Under the pieces are notes generated by a model that was not told the DNA's origin, ran no database searches, and saw only the letters and a program-made list of their open reading frames with translations. Positions 34,653 through 46,019 of a stretch of 64,000 nucleotides of DNA are shown here, piece after piece. The stretch comes from Mytilus californianus (lineage: Eukaryota; Mollusca; Bivalvia; Mytilida; Mytilidae). A program made the position numbers and the translations under genes. Location: positions 69,528,322 through 69,592,321 of the forward strand of contig NW_026262593.1 in the NCBI RefSeq assembly GCF_021869535.1, written 5' to 3'. Positions within the stretch are counted from its first letter, which is position 1; each line of letters opens with the position of its first letter.

Positions 34653-35896
34653 CTGTTGACACAAAGATATGTCTCGCCTATCGGCATAAAATTCAGAAAA
34701 AGAAAATCTGATAGACAGCAACATTGCTTTTTAATTCAGTCACTGGACCATGATCTAGTGGGCAGGGCCTGCAAATGGTCGACAAACTGACATGTACAGA
34801 CAGTAATGTAACTTTATAGAAAATATTGTTGTTTATTGTAAATAGTTCCTATCAATATAACTTAAGTAGAAAAACTTAACATTGAAAATTGCTAATGAAT
34901 TCAAAGTCAATGGACCATGACAAAGGGGACAGGGCCTCAAAATAGTCATCAAACTGATATGAACTGATAGTTATGCAACTTCATACAAAATATCATTGAT
35001 CTATCACAAGTAGATCCTATCAAACTAACTTAAGCAGAAGACTTAACATTGAAAATTGCTAATTAATTCAAAGTCACTGGGCCATGTCCTAGGGGGAAGG
35101 GCCTCAAAATAGTCGTCGAACTGATATGTTCTGATAGTAATGCGACTTCCTTCAAAATATCATTGATCTATCACCAGTAGACCCAATTAAACTAACTTAA
35201 GCAGAAAACTTATCATTAAAAATTGCTAATTAATTCAAAGTCACTGGGCCATGTCCTAGGATTTGATTTGATTTTTGATTTTTGGTGTTTTAACGCCACT
35301 TTTAAGCACCGCTTTTGGGCTATTTCGTGGCGGCCAGTTTTTATTGGTGGAGGAAGCCGGAGTTCCCGGAGAAAACCACCGACCTTCGATAGGAAAACTG
35401 ACAATCCTAGTCAATTAAGATTGGAGTCGAGTGCACCCGCACGAGCGGGGTTCGAACTCACAACCTCAGTGTTGACTGGCTAGTGATTACAGTAGTAACT
35501 ACTTAGACCACTCGGCCACCGAGGCCCCCCATGTCCTAGGAAGCAGGGCCTCAAAATAGTCGTCAAACTGATATGTATTGATAGTAATGCATCTTCATAC
35601 AAAATATCATTGATCTATCACAAGAAGATCCTATCAAACTAACTTAAGCAGAAAATTTAACATTGAAAATTGCTCATTAATTCAAAGTCGCTGGACCATG
35701 TCCTTAGGGGGCAGGGCCTCAAAATAGTTGTCAAACTGATATGTACTGATAGTAATCCAACTTCATAGTAAATATCAATGATCTATCACAATTAGTTCCT
35801 ATCAAACTAACTTAAGCAGAAAACTTAACAACTGTTGACGCTGTCGCCGTAGTCGCCGGAAAAGCAATCCCTATGTCTCGCTTTCAGGACGAGACA
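34653..35896 (+). mobile_element. Hairpin-headed tandem-core element (family iii), copy 1
   Basis: Head CTGT-TGAC-ACAA, arm GATATGTCTCGCC, then tandem units of about 165 bp sharing CATTGATCTATCAC, ACTAACTTAAGCAGAAAA and ATTGAAAATTGCTAAT. A GTCGCC-rich tract and terminal hairpin TGTCTCG...CGAGACA (35874-35896) close it. It is split by the SINE at 35262-35528. Two further copies follow in the same orientation. Confidence 0.75.
35262..35528 (-). mobile_element. tRNA-derived SINE with 13-bp target-site duplication
   Basis: The best-preserved SINE copy. On the minus strand the head starts GGCCTCGGTGGCCGAGTGG (A-box region) and has a B-box-like GAGTTCGAACCCC. The core contains TTCTCCGGGAACTCCGG (Nin-DC/Meta-type) and the tail is AAAATCAAATCAAAT. 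The flanks are CCATGTCCTAGGA at 35249-35261 and 35529-35541. It inserted into a unit of the family iii tandem core. All features are those of a LINE-mobilised SINE. Confidence 0.9.
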
Positions 35897-36036
35897 AAAA
35901 CTACCCTAACCTTTGACCTTTATTAGTGACCTCAAAATACATATATTTCATTATTTTCTTTCGTGAAATTGCAGGCTAAACATATCATCTTAGACGTATC
36001 ATAGTTTTGGGCAATGAAGTTCTTAAGAATAATAAA

Positions 36037-36843
36037 CTGTTGACACAGAGATATGTCTCGCCTATCACCATTAAATTCAGAAAAAGACAATCTCAAGGGT
36101 ATCAACATTGCTTATTAATTCAGTCACCGGACTATGATCTAGTGGGCAGGGCCTGAAAATGGTCGACAAACTAAATGTGCAGACAGCAATGTAACTTAAT
36201 AGAAAAATATCGTTGTTTATCGTAAGTTGTTCCTATCAAACTAACTTAAGCAGAAAATCTTAACATTGAAAATTAGAAATTAATTCAAAGTCACTGGACC
36301 ATGTCCAAGGGGGCAAGGCCTCAAAATAGTTGTCAAATTGATATGAACTGATAGTAATGCACATTTATACAAAATATCATTGATCTATCACAAGTAGATC
36401 CTATCAAACTAACTTAAACAGAAAACCTAACATTGAAAATTGCTAATTAATTCAAAGTCACTGGACCATGTCCTTGGGGGAAGGGCCTCAAAATAGTTGT
36501 CAAACTGATATGCACATATAGTAATACAACTTCATACAAAATATCATTGATCTATATCTTATCAAACTAACTTAAGCAGAAAACTTAACATTGAAAATTG
36601 CTTATCAATTCAAAGTCACTGGACCATGACTTAGGGGGTAGGGCCTCGAAATAGTCATCAAACTGATATGTACTGATAGTAATGCAACTTCATAGTAAAT
36701 ATCAATGATCTATCACAAGTAGTTCCTATCAAACTAACTTAAGCAGAAAACTTAGCAACTGTTGACGCCAAAGCCGTCGCCGTTGTCGCCGGAAAAGCAA
36801 TCCCTATGTCTCACTTTTTGTGACTTTCGTCGCAGGCGAGACA
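36037..36843 (+). mobile_element. Hairpin-headed tandem-core element (family iii), copy 2
   Basis: Head CTGT-TGAC-ACAG (36037-36048), arm TATGTCTCGCC, about four 165-bp units, GTCGCC-rich tract, terminal hairpin TGTCTCAC...GGCGAGACA (36807-36843). The spacer between copies (about 35900-36036) is itself repeated between copies 2 and 3, so the whole locus is a higher-order tandem array. Confidence 0.75.
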
Positions 36844-36975
36844 AAAACTGCCCTAACCTATGACCTTTATTATAAATACATGTAGTGCATTATTTTCTTT
36901 TGTGAAATTGCAGGCTTAACATATCATCTTAGACATATCATAGTTTTGGACAATGAAGTTCTTAAGAATAATAAA

Positions 36976-37964
36976 CTGTTATCACAGAGATATGTCTCGC
37001 CTTTTTGTAATTTTGATTATGCAAATGTTGAAATTAAAATAGCAATACTTTAGCACGTAAGTTATGCAAATATTCAAAGTCAATGAACCATGACTGAGGT
37101 ACATAGCTTAACAATCTCCATGGAAATGAGATGTGCCAATGCTAATACAACTGCATACCAAATACCATTGACTTATTATAAGTCATCCTTTTAAACAAAC
37201 CTAAACACAAACATTAACTTGTAAACTATGTAAAAATTTCAAAGTCAATGAACCATGAAGAGAGGGTGGGGCTATATAATCTCCATGGAAACGATACTTG
37301 CAAATGCCAATAAATTTGCATACCAAATATCATTGACTTAACATTAGCTGTTCATCTTAAACTGATCTAATCACAAACTAATACATGTAAACTAAGCAAA
37401 GGTTTCAAAGTCGATAGACCATGACTGAGGGGGCGGGGCCAAATATTCTACAAGGAAATGAGATGTGCTAATGCTTATACAACTGAATACCAAGTAACAT
37501 TGGCCTACCACTAATGGTTCCCCTTGAACTGACCTAATCACTCAATAATACATGTTAACTAAGCAAAATTTTCAAAGTCAATAGACCATGACTAAGGGCG
37601 TGGAGCCAAATAATCTCCATGGATATGAGATATGCCAATGCTAATACAACTGCATACCAAATATCATTGACCTACCACCAGTGGTTCCCCATAAACTGAC
37701 CTAATCACAAACTAATACATGTAAACTAAGCAAAAGTTTCAAAGTCAATAGACCATGACTGAGGGAGCAGGGCCAAATAATCTCCATGGAAATGAGATGT
37801 GCCAATGCTAATACAACTGCATACCAAATATGATTGACCTACCACTTGTGATTCACCATAAACTAGACCTAATCACAAACTAATACATTGTTGACACCGC
37901 TGCCGCCGCAACCTCCGACAACAGCATACCTATGTCTTGCTCTTTGACTCCGTCAAGTGAGACA
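36976..37964 (+). mobile_element. Hairpin-headed tandem-core element (family iii), copy 3
   Basis: Head CTGT-TATC-ACAG (36976-36987): the stem is kept although the loop differs from copy 2. Arm TATGTCTCGCC, core of five 165-172-bp units with CCATGACTGAGG and CTCCATGGAAATGAGAT, GCCGCCGCAACC tract, terminal hairpin TGTCTTGCTC...GTGAGACA (37933-37964). The core sequence differs from copies 1 and 2 although the ends match, so the core has been exchanged or has diverged faster than the ends. Confidence 0.7.
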
Positions 37965-38984
37965 AAAATTGTCCTAACCTATGACTTTCATCAGTGACCT
38001 CAAAATACATGTAATTCATTATTTTCTTCAGTGAAATTGCAGGCTAGTCAAATCTTCTGTGATGCATCATAGTTTGCACACATTAATCAGTATCAGTCTT
38101 TATTTTTTAATGCTGTGTTTTGTATACTGTTGATTGTCTTTTTTCATTTTTTGCCATGGTGTTGTCAGTTTGTTTTATACTTGGGTTTCAATGTCCCTTT
38201 AATTTGGTATCTTTCAGTTCTCTTTTATCAGTATTATTAAGTTATTACTTTTTTTATTACCATAGATTTCTTACTACATTATTCATTGAACAAATTGTTT
38301 ACTACCGCCCTGGCTGAATAAGCATTCCTATGTGTGAATTCTTCCAAACAAAAAGTCATTTTGGTCTGCTATTTGCCTAACATTAATTAATATTGTGTTT
38401 TTCATATACATATAAGTGATGACAAAATAAGTTAATAGTAATAATCAATCAGAAAAAAGGAAATTAAACTTCAAAATTAAAAATAAAAAGTGAACTTTAA
38501 GCTGTTACACTGAGCACCATTTCATTCAGTTTTACCTTTAAATCAATCTAAAAATCTATGATTTTTGCCAAGCAATTATATTTCATGTAGACTAGTTTTG
38601 GTTTAATACAGATTAATACAAAAGTGGGTCTTTTGTCAGAGGGTAAGTTAGAAAGTTATAAAACAAAAAAAGTTTCAAAATAATGTGAGTAAATTCATCA
38701 TTTCATTATCTAAAGAACTATTGGTAGTTTCTTTTTTGTGCACAAAAATGAATATAATATTAAAGCTAAAGTTGAATATCTATTATTTGGAATGTTTTAA
38801 GTTGGTGTTGTGACAACATTTTGGAAATATTATCCTTGATGCTTTATTATCTGTAAAGGGGATTGTTTTTATAAAATTTTGAAGAAGAAAAAAAGGTCTC
38901 TCAACAAAATGATGCTCAATATTAATAGATATTACCTAAGAAGTGATAGGATTAAAACACCAGATACACAAACCTACAACAATT
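37965..38984. other. No supported gene (ARMC9 last intron); repeat fragment at 38108-38232
   Basis: The stretch TGTGTTTTGTATACTGTTGATTG through TTTGGTATCTTTCAGTTCTCTTTTA is the mussel-common fragment also seen near 7955-8095. The rest is plain AT-rich sequence. Confidence 0.5.
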
Positions 38985-39544
38985 CAACAAACTTACCAAC
39001 ATTACGGTCCTAACAAATAAATACACCAGTTAGGCAATAGTAAAAACTTACCAACATTACAGTCCTAACAAATAAATACACCAGTTAGGCAATAGTAAAA
39101 ACTAATCAAAATTAGGGTCCAGACAAATAAATAGACCAGTTACCGGTAGGTAATAGTAAAAACTTACTAAAATTAGGGTCCTGATAAATTAATACACCAG
39201 TAAGGTCATAGTCAAAACTTACTAAAATTAGGGTCCTGATAAATTAATACACCAGTAAGGTCATAGTCAAAACTTACTAAAATTAGGGTCCTGATATATT
39301 AATACACCAGTAAGGTCATAGTCAAAACTTACTAAAATTAGGGTCCTGATATATTAATACACCAGTAAGGTCATAGTCAAAACTTACTAAAATTAGGGTC
39401 CTGATAAATTAATACACCAGTAAGGTCATAGTCAAAACTTACTAAAATTAGGGTCCTGATAAATTAATACACCAGTAAGGTCATAGTCAAAACTTACTAA
39501 AATTAGGGTCCTAACAAATAAATACACCAGTTAGACAATAGTAA
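38985..39544. repeat. 55-bp minisatellite, about ten copies
   Basis: The unit contains AAAACTTACTAAAATTAGGG and ACACCAGTAAGGTCATAGTC, with period 55. The first and last units differ (CCAACATTA, AACAAATAAATAC). More degenerate units resume at 40270-40500 after an inserted element, so one original array has been split. Confidence 0.92.
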
Positions 39545-40268
39545 TAAATAGCTGTGCCATGAGCACATGATACGCCTGTCGCTTTTTCAAAGAATAAAGT
39601 TCAATAACTTCTTAAAGTCATATCAGAAATTTATAAAAAAACTAAAGGGAGGTTATTTTGATAGATGTAAACCACTCACCAAAGTTTCATGAAAACTGCT
39701 CAAAGCACAATGAGTTATTGTTCGAAAACTGGAAAATCACCCCCTTTTTATGAATAAAATCCCATAACTTGGAAACGTAAAATCTAAAATTTATAAAAAA
39801 ATGGAAAGGGAGCTAATATCAATAGATATAAACAATTCACCAAAGTTTCATGAAAACTGCTGAAAGCATTTTTGATTTAGTGTCCGAATACTGGAAAATC
39901 TCCTTTTTTTAATGAATAAAACCCCATAACTTGGAAATGTAAAATCTAAAATTCATTAAAATCAAAAGGGAGCTCACATCAAAAGATATAAGCAATTCAC
40001 CAAAGTTTCTTGCAAATTGGTGATAGTGTTTTGAGTTATTGTCCGAAATCTGGAAAATCCCCCCTTTTTTAATGAATAAAACCTGATAACTCGGAAACGT
40101 AAAATCTAAAATTTATAAAAATCGAAAGGGAGCTCACATCAATAGATATAAACAATTCACCAAAGTTTCATGCAAATTGGTTAAAGCGTTTTTGAGTTAC
40201 TGTCCGACATGTTGACGACGGACGGACAGACAACGGTATACCATAATACGTCCCGTAAACGGGCGTAT
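39545..40268 (+). mobile_element. Hairpin-headed tandem-core element (family iv), inserted in the minisatellite
   Basis: Head TGTGC-CATGA-GCACA (39553-39567), arm TGATACGCCTGTCGC, four units of about 160 bp sharing CACCAAAGTTTCATG and TGGAAAATC, then TTGACGACGGACGGACAGAC. The terminal hairpin is ATACGTCCCGT..ACGGGCGTAT (40246-40268). The 55-bp minisatellite continues on both sides, which shows insertion into a pre-existing array. It has no coding capacity. Confidence 0.8.
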
Positions 40269-40500
40269 AAAAACTTATTAAAATTAGGGTCCTTAGCAAA
40301 TACTTAAACAGACCTGGTATGTACAGTACAAATTTATTATTATGGAACTAACAAATAAATAATTAGCCAGTAGAACATACTTATTACGATCATGATCCTC
40401 AAAAATAAATAAACAGAATAGACAATAGTTAAAAATGACTTTATAGATTAAGGTCCTACCAAATAAAAGACCAGTCAGGCAATGTTACAAAGTAGTAAGT
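40269..40500. repeat. Degenerate continuation of the 55-bp minisatellite
   Basis: AAAACTTATTAAAATTAGGGTCC restarts right after the inserted element and decays over about four units up to ACCAGTCAGGCAATG. Confidence 0.75.
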
Positions 40501-40839
40501 TTGGTAAGAGCCCTATCTGGCCAGGAATTCTAAGTCTCTTGATTCAAGTGCTGCAAGTTAATGAATATAAAACATGTAAATGATAAATAGAACTACTTTT
40601 GTCCAGCTTTTCTTATAAAAAAAAAGCCTTGAGATTTAAACCCCAAATATGCCAAAAATAAAGATTTTGGTGAAAGTTGACAAAATGGTCTTGATATCAT
40701 TTAGGCCTAGGAATCATAGAGCACAGTTTCGACAAACTAAATAAACAAGTTAACAAAGGGTATGAAAACTGGTTTCCAGTTAACAAAGGGTCTGATTTTG
40801 ACAGGTTTCACTGTATTTATGTAATTTCATGTTCCTTAC

Positions 40840-41051
40840 CAGACTTTCCAGCAGAACTTGGTCTTGGTCCTGACTCAGAGTACTGTGGCTGTGGAGGTAG
40901 ACTACCAACTGATCCTCTGCTGGTGGGCCTCCTTGAACTATCTGGGGTCCTGAGATGTGGTGTTCCTGGATTAGATGGTGTGCCTTCCCTTCCATGTGGA
41001 GTTCTAAGAATCCTTGGCTTAGATCCAAAGGCTTGTTTGTATTCTGGGTGT
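40840..41051 (-). CDS. ARMC9: ARMC9 exon, Pro/Ser/Arg-rich tail
   Basis: Acceptor CTCCCTTTAG before 41051, donor TCTG|GTAAGG at 40839. 212 nt continue the split Glu codon (phase 2) and end in phase 1. The peptide is low-complexity (it contains RTPHGREGTPSNPGTPHLRT and RPTSRGSVGSLPPQPQ) and is probably disordered. Alternative frames of this exon are also open but do not fit the phases. Confidence 0.9.
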
Positions 41052-41220
41052 CTAAAGGGAGATAAATCAATGTTCAAAACTTTGAAAATGAATAAATAAT
41101 ATTTACCAAAGTGTAAAGAACAGATTGATGCAAGAAAGTGATGAATACCAGATACTCCACAGATAAGTGTGTCTGCAAGACTAAGATTAATATCTGTATG
41201 GAAAATGACAGATAATTCCG

Positions 41221-41361
41221 CTCAAACCGGTGCTAGGGCTGTCTTAAACTTGCAGTGAGGTGCGAGTTTTTTGGCTCTGTGTTGAAGGCCTCACTGTGAC
41301 TTTGAGATGAAGAACAGCAATCAAAGCGCTGTTCCTTTGCTTTTTGTGTTTTTTGCTGTGC
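41221..41361 (-). repeat. 140-bp dispersed repeat, copy 2 (inverted relative to 7048-7188)
   Basis: Starts CTCAAACCGGTGCTAGGGC and ends TTTTTGTGTTTTTTGCTGTGC on the plus strand; its reverse complement aligns to 7048-7188. It lies in an ARMC9 intron. The 72-codon minus-strand frame here is not a gene. Confidence 0.75.
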
Positions 41362-41661
41362 ACATACTGGTTTTGTGTCATGGATGTATACCTCATATCC
41401 TTTCTTTTCTATTAGATGACAACAAATACTAAAAGTCAGAATGTACCACACCCTTCATAGATAATCTTTTATTAAAGTTCTTTGGTTGAACTTAGAAATT
41501 AAGAGCAATAATTTCAAACACAAAGGAGAGAATAGGACTGATCTATAAAATTCAGTGTGGAGGATCTCTACACTTAACTTTAAATATCGGTAGTGATTTC
41601 TCCTGGATAATTCTATGTGACTATAAGTACTATGAATATAATGGACTTGAAATGAACTTAC

Positions 41662-41746
41662 TCAGCAATACTTGGTGCTTTCAAAGAACTTTTACTTCCT
41701 GTTGACCTTTGGCTGCTCTTACTAGTTGGCCTGCCATCTTCTGTTC
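41662..41746 (-). CDS. ARMC9: ARMC9 exon, Ser/Lys-rich
   Basis: Acceptor AACTTTTATAG before 41746, donor GA|GTAAGT at 41661. Phase 1 in, phase 2 out. Encodes a Ser/Thr/Lys-rich segment including SKSSQRSTGSKSSLKAPSIA. Confidence 0.88.
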
Positions 41747-43406
41747 CTATAAAAGTTAAAAATGTTTATCAGCTATATACAAAAAGTGAATCTACTGTTA
41801 AGTTCAAACAAGATTAGCCCATACAAAAAAAATCTTGTTTAATGTGTATTCCTGTGTTTATAATATTATACAGTGTCATGCAATAGAAGTTCCTTCGTAA
41901 TACAAGTTCCAAGTTGAAGAAATATTCTGTAATAATATTTTCACTGGAACAAATATTACAGAATTTGTCCCTTGCGGAATAAAGGGTATAGAATATTTGT
42001 TCCAACAGGAACAGATATTATGGCATTGTTGATAACAAAGTTTCCAGGGGAACTTCTGTTAGGCAGAACAAATATACCTTGACAACTGTACCAGTTTTAT
42101 TGCACAAGATGTGTATTGTGACAAATTATGTCACTTCAAGTTCAGTAATGCTCAAGGCTAAAACATTTGTAAATTCAAAATGACATTGAGAGTCATTGAG
42201 AGCTATATAAGGAACCAAAAGTATAGCAAAACCCTGGCAATTATAAACAGATGACAAACAAACAAAATAGTTGTTTGATTACAAAAGATACCTTCCAAAA
42301 CCCAAATGTGAGTTGAAGTGTTATTTAATGGAATTTTATGTGACTGTCATACAAGTGAGAGTTTAGCTAGCTATAAAACCAGGTTTAATCCACCATTTTC
42401 TACATAAGAAAATGCCTGTACCAAGTCAGGAATATGACAGTTGGTATCCATTCATTTGATGTGTTTCAGCTATTGATTTTGCCATTTGCTAAGGGACTTT
42501 CCGTTTTGAATTTTCCTCAGAGTTTGGTATTTTTGTGATTTTACTTTTTGATTGGTATTGTGTGTTCTGCACTAATGTTACCATAGAATATAAATCTAGA
42601 ATACTGTAAATTCAGAAATTATTGCGAGGTTTTTATTATTGCGAAAAATGCGACAGGGTTATAATCGCAATAATTTAAACACGCAATTTGAAATTTTTTA
42701 TATGAATTAAACATGATTTTTCTCAATATCGCAAAAATTAAAATCGCATTTTAGTCTAAAATCACAAAATCGCAATAATTAATGCACGCAATAAATTCTG
42801 AATTTACAGTATGAAAAATGATGGTTTTCTAAGAGACTTAAATTACAATCCTGAATAATGAAAAAGAGCTAAAAATAAATCAAATATCAATGTGGCAATT
42901 ATAAAGTGGAGAATGATTAGTATATAGTCCTTGGTGTGGACAGTGTATTACTTCAGTTTTATACACCTTTCTAATTTATTTCACCATGTTTTATGCATAG
43001 AATAGCCACTAGTGGGATGAAATTACACAGTAAAATAATTTAGGTCATGAATATTGAGGTAAAGCATGGATTTGGTCCAGTTGAAAAAACTCAAAAATGC
43101 GTATGTCTAAAGCTGTCAAAGTGAATTCAAGACACCATAAACATAAAACTGTTAATATTTTTAAGTTAGAGCTGATGAAGTTTTCTATACTTTTGATATA
43201 ATTTGTCCCAAAAGTAGTACACTTCACTGTAAAAATTTATTGAGAAAGTGAAGGTGTCATTTTTTTAAATTTAATTATTGTGTAAAAGAAATGCACTGTG
43301 AAATGGCTGTGTTTCAAGCCTTATGTCATATCTCAATTTAAACCTAGCACATGCTTACATTATACTTCCTGGTTAAAAAACTTAAAATTGTATGCAAATT
43401 TCTTAC
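41747..43406 (-). other. ARMC9: ARMC9 intron
   Basis: Non-coding sequence containing a TA-flanked MITE at 42601-42812 and a mussel-repeat fragment near 42470-42560. No additional exon is needed, because phases on either side match. Confidence 0.8.
42601..42812. mobile_element. Short MITE with 26-bp inverted termini
   Basis: The left end ATACTGTAAATTCAGAAATT-ATTGCG is mirrored at the right end by CGCAAT-AAATTCTGAATTTACAGTAT. The 212-bp element is AT-rich with internal ATTGCGA/TCGCAAT motifs and TA at both borders, as expected for a Tc1/mariner-type non-autonomous element. A related copy lies at 45157-45342. Confidence 0.8.
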
Positions 43407-43519
43407 TAGCTGTGTCTCTCTGACTATCTTGTGTATTGGGTCGACTCCCACTTCTTGTTGGTGGTCTCATTACACTACTCTGGGATGGAGGTCGGCTGGT
43501 CACCACAGGTGTCATTGGC
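43407..43519 (-). CDS. ARMC9: ARMC9 exon, Arg/Pro/Ser-rich
   Basis: Acceptor TATTTACTATTTAG before 43519, donor GCTA|GTAAGA at 43406. Phase 2 in, phase 1 out. Encodes TSRPPSQSSVMRPPTRSGSR, a disordered basic stretch typical of the ARMC9 C-terminus. Confidence 0.9.
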
Positions 43520-44445
43520 CTAAATAGTAAATATTAACAATAAGAATTGGAACTCAAACAAGAGCTAATAAAGGGATTAATTTTACATAAAAGCACAAGA
43601 AACTGAAATCCATTCTGGTAAGCTGCATTCTGTCTTGAAATAAACCCAAATTCAGACAGAATCAGAGGGAAATTGTCACCTCAGTTTAATCATATTATGA
43701 AACACAATATCGTTTATAGCAATGACTGCAAAATTAGCCAATGATGGCAACTTTCAAAAAGGCAAAAACACAAGTCTTTGAAAAATGGTATGCAAGTTGT
43801 TTCTCCTAAGGTTGGACATCTTAATAAGGGACTTTCCATTTTGAATTTTCCTTGGAGTTCAGTAATTTTGTTATTTTACTTTCTGCTATGTTTTGCTCGG
43901 CTGTTAATCTTTGTAAATACACTTGAACTCCTTTCTTTCATTTAATTTCTGTTTAAATACATGAAATTGGGGAAACTATCAAAGTATAAAGGTCTAGTTT
44001 CACATTAAAAAGGATAAAAGATGGGCAGTAAGCATGATGTTTGAAGGGTGATTTTATTCATGTATGCTTCAAATCTTATAAATCAATTTTATGTTTTAAT
44101 ACACAAAAAAAAAATCATTGCAAAACAGATAATTTTTTCCCCTAAATTGCACTGATATTAAGTTTGATTTTACTTCTTTCAGTAGCTCTTACTTGACCGA
44201 GTACCAGAATGTCCTACCACAGAGTAGGTAACATGTCAAACAAGTTATATACTCTGTATTTAAGTCAGTAATACGAAAAAAAGCCTAGTGCAATTAATTA
44301 CAAAACTTACAAAGTTTACACATACATACAAACCATAGTGTGTATGTGAAGTTGAATAAAAAGAGCGAGACACTGGATAAAACAACAAACCTGACTCGGA
44401 GAAGAAAAGGTTTAACTTAATCAAATCTGTTGTTAATATACATAC

Positions 44446-44534
44446 TGTGTTCCTGATGGTTGATTTTCAGCTCTTCTTTGACTAGGTGTAACAGGTCTTT
44501 GTAATAACTCATTGGCCATTACTAAATCTGTATG
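44446..44534 (-). CDS. ARMC9: ARMC9 exon, linker after acidic region
   Basis: Acceptor GCACTTTATTTTAG before 44534, donor ACACA|GTATGT at 44445. Phase 0 in, phase 2 out. Encodes a segment with MANELLQRPVTPSQRRAEN. The counterpart in vertebrates also contains an RPVTP motif. Confidence 0.92.
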
Positions 44535-44643
44535 CTAAAATAAAGTGCAACTAGTTTAATATTAAAGTGAAAAAAAAGGGAGCAGTAACATTTGACAAAA
44601 AATATGGAATTGATTGTTCTTCTTCATAAACTATTAGTTTTAC

Positions 44644-44781
44644 CTTTTTCTTGTGTCTGATTGGTCCAGTTTTTGCTGCTAGATATTCTGTGGTCAGTAG
44701 TTTTTCTCCAGACATTTCGTTATCTTCTGGTTTAAATGATTCATCTTTGTCTATGTCCAGTTCCATGGCATCTTGATCTTC
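44644..44781 (-). CDS. ARMC9: ARMC9 exon, conserved SGEKLLTTEYL motif
   Basis: Acceptor ATCATTTATAG before 44781, donor AAAAAG|GTAAAA at 44643. 46 codons, phase 0 at both ends. Starts acidic (EDQDAMELDIDKDE) and includes SGEKLLTTEYLAAKTGP, the best-conserved motif after the armadillo repeats, then a basic HKKK end. Confidence 0.95.
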
Positions 44782-45156
44782 CTATAAATGATTATATTCA
44801 GGTTTCAAACTATATATACAATTGAAAGATTTTTTTTTTTAATTTTGTTGTGTCATTTACTACATTCTGTTAATTCACACTAAATATCACTCTGCCATAA
44901 ACACAGCATTCTTAACAGAAAAAAATCACTTAAATATCAAAAATACATTAACAGTCACTGTAATGGTTCCTTGTACAGACACTTTAACATGTAGTGTGTT
45001 ACATTACAGTAATCGCTATTGCTTATATCCACTTCATATGATCTCTGGAGGATAGTTTTCTCATTTTATCTTTATATTAAAAACTGGGTTTTCTTTACGT
45101 GGAATAACAAACAGCATGTTGACAACAGCTGTAACAGACATAACGTAAAGCAAATA

Positions 45157-45342
45157 TTGTAAATTCAGAATTTATTGCATGCCTTTATTGTTGCAATTTT
45201 TGAAGAATGGACATAAAATGTGAAATAAATTATTGCTGCATACAAATGTATGTATCAAATATTAGAATGTAAGTTCTTATTATTGTGATACTCTCCCAGT
45301 TGTATTATTGGCATACAAAAAAACTCTCTGAATTTACAGCAG
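45157..45342. mobile_element. Diverged MITE related to 42601-42812
   Basis: ATTGTAAATTCAGAATTTATTGC on the left and CTCTGAATTTACAGCAGT on the right resemble the termini at 42601-42812. The interior is more decayed. It lies two introns upstream in the same gene. Confidence 0.6.
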
Positions 45343-45583
45343 TTTCTTTTAAATGTAAACATGTAATTTGCCACTTGTCTTATTTTTGCCATGATGTAAT
45401 TTTAATAAAATAGTTAAGAGATGGGAATAAGTCATAAACACTTTCAGTTCCTTTTTTCATGAGAAAAAAAATAGATAGCATTTAAATGTGTAATGCACAT
45501 AATCACTAAAATTAGTCAGCCTTAGTTTCCCGGAAATGATCTGAAAATGACTTTACTGATAAAACTTTGACCTTTGACCTTAC

Positions 45584-46019
45584 CTCTTCTTCCTCCTCTT
45601 CCTCATCATCAGAATCATATTCATCCACGGTCTCTATTGAATTCAGCTGCTTGATTATAAATTCTATCTGTCTATTCATATCAGGCTGGTCCTCTTTAAT
45701 AAAACAACGGAGAATTTCTTCCATTCCCATTGCCTTAGCTTCATCTCTGATGGACGGAACAGCTAAAATGCTGTATAAGGCACCATTGACATAGGGACGG
45801 ATTTCTTGATTTTCATGCCCTAGTAAATCACTAAGGACTTTTAAAGTCTGGTCAGCATTTTGGACGCAGCGTTTTTTCCCAGAGGTCCTGAGACAGAGAT
45901 TCATTAACAAAGCAACAGAGTACTCCAGCGTGTAATCAGATAAAGAATCGTTGTCTTCAAGAACCTTTACCAGCCATTCTATTAAACCTGCTTCTATCAT
46001 GGCTGTCTGTAAGTTTCTC
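45584..46019 (-). CDS. ARMC9: ARMC9 large exon, armadillo repeats and acidic run
   Basis: Acceptor CACATCATAG before 46019, donor GAAGAG|GTAAGG at 45583. 436 nt, phase 2 in, phase 0 out. The exon encodes helical armadillo-type repeats with [65 protein letters not shown] and [11 protein letters not shown], then a run of Asp/Glu. These match vertebrate ARMC9 nearly word for word and are the strongest evidence for the gene. Reading through the donor would add 23 residues and a stop at 45512, which could be an intron-retention isoform. Confidence 0.97.

Noticed and set aside
35480-35528. Possible functional tRNA gene in the SINE head
   Set aside because: A-box and B-box-like sequences are present, but no complete cloverleaf or acceptor stem forms, and the segment is contiguous with a SINE body and target duplication.
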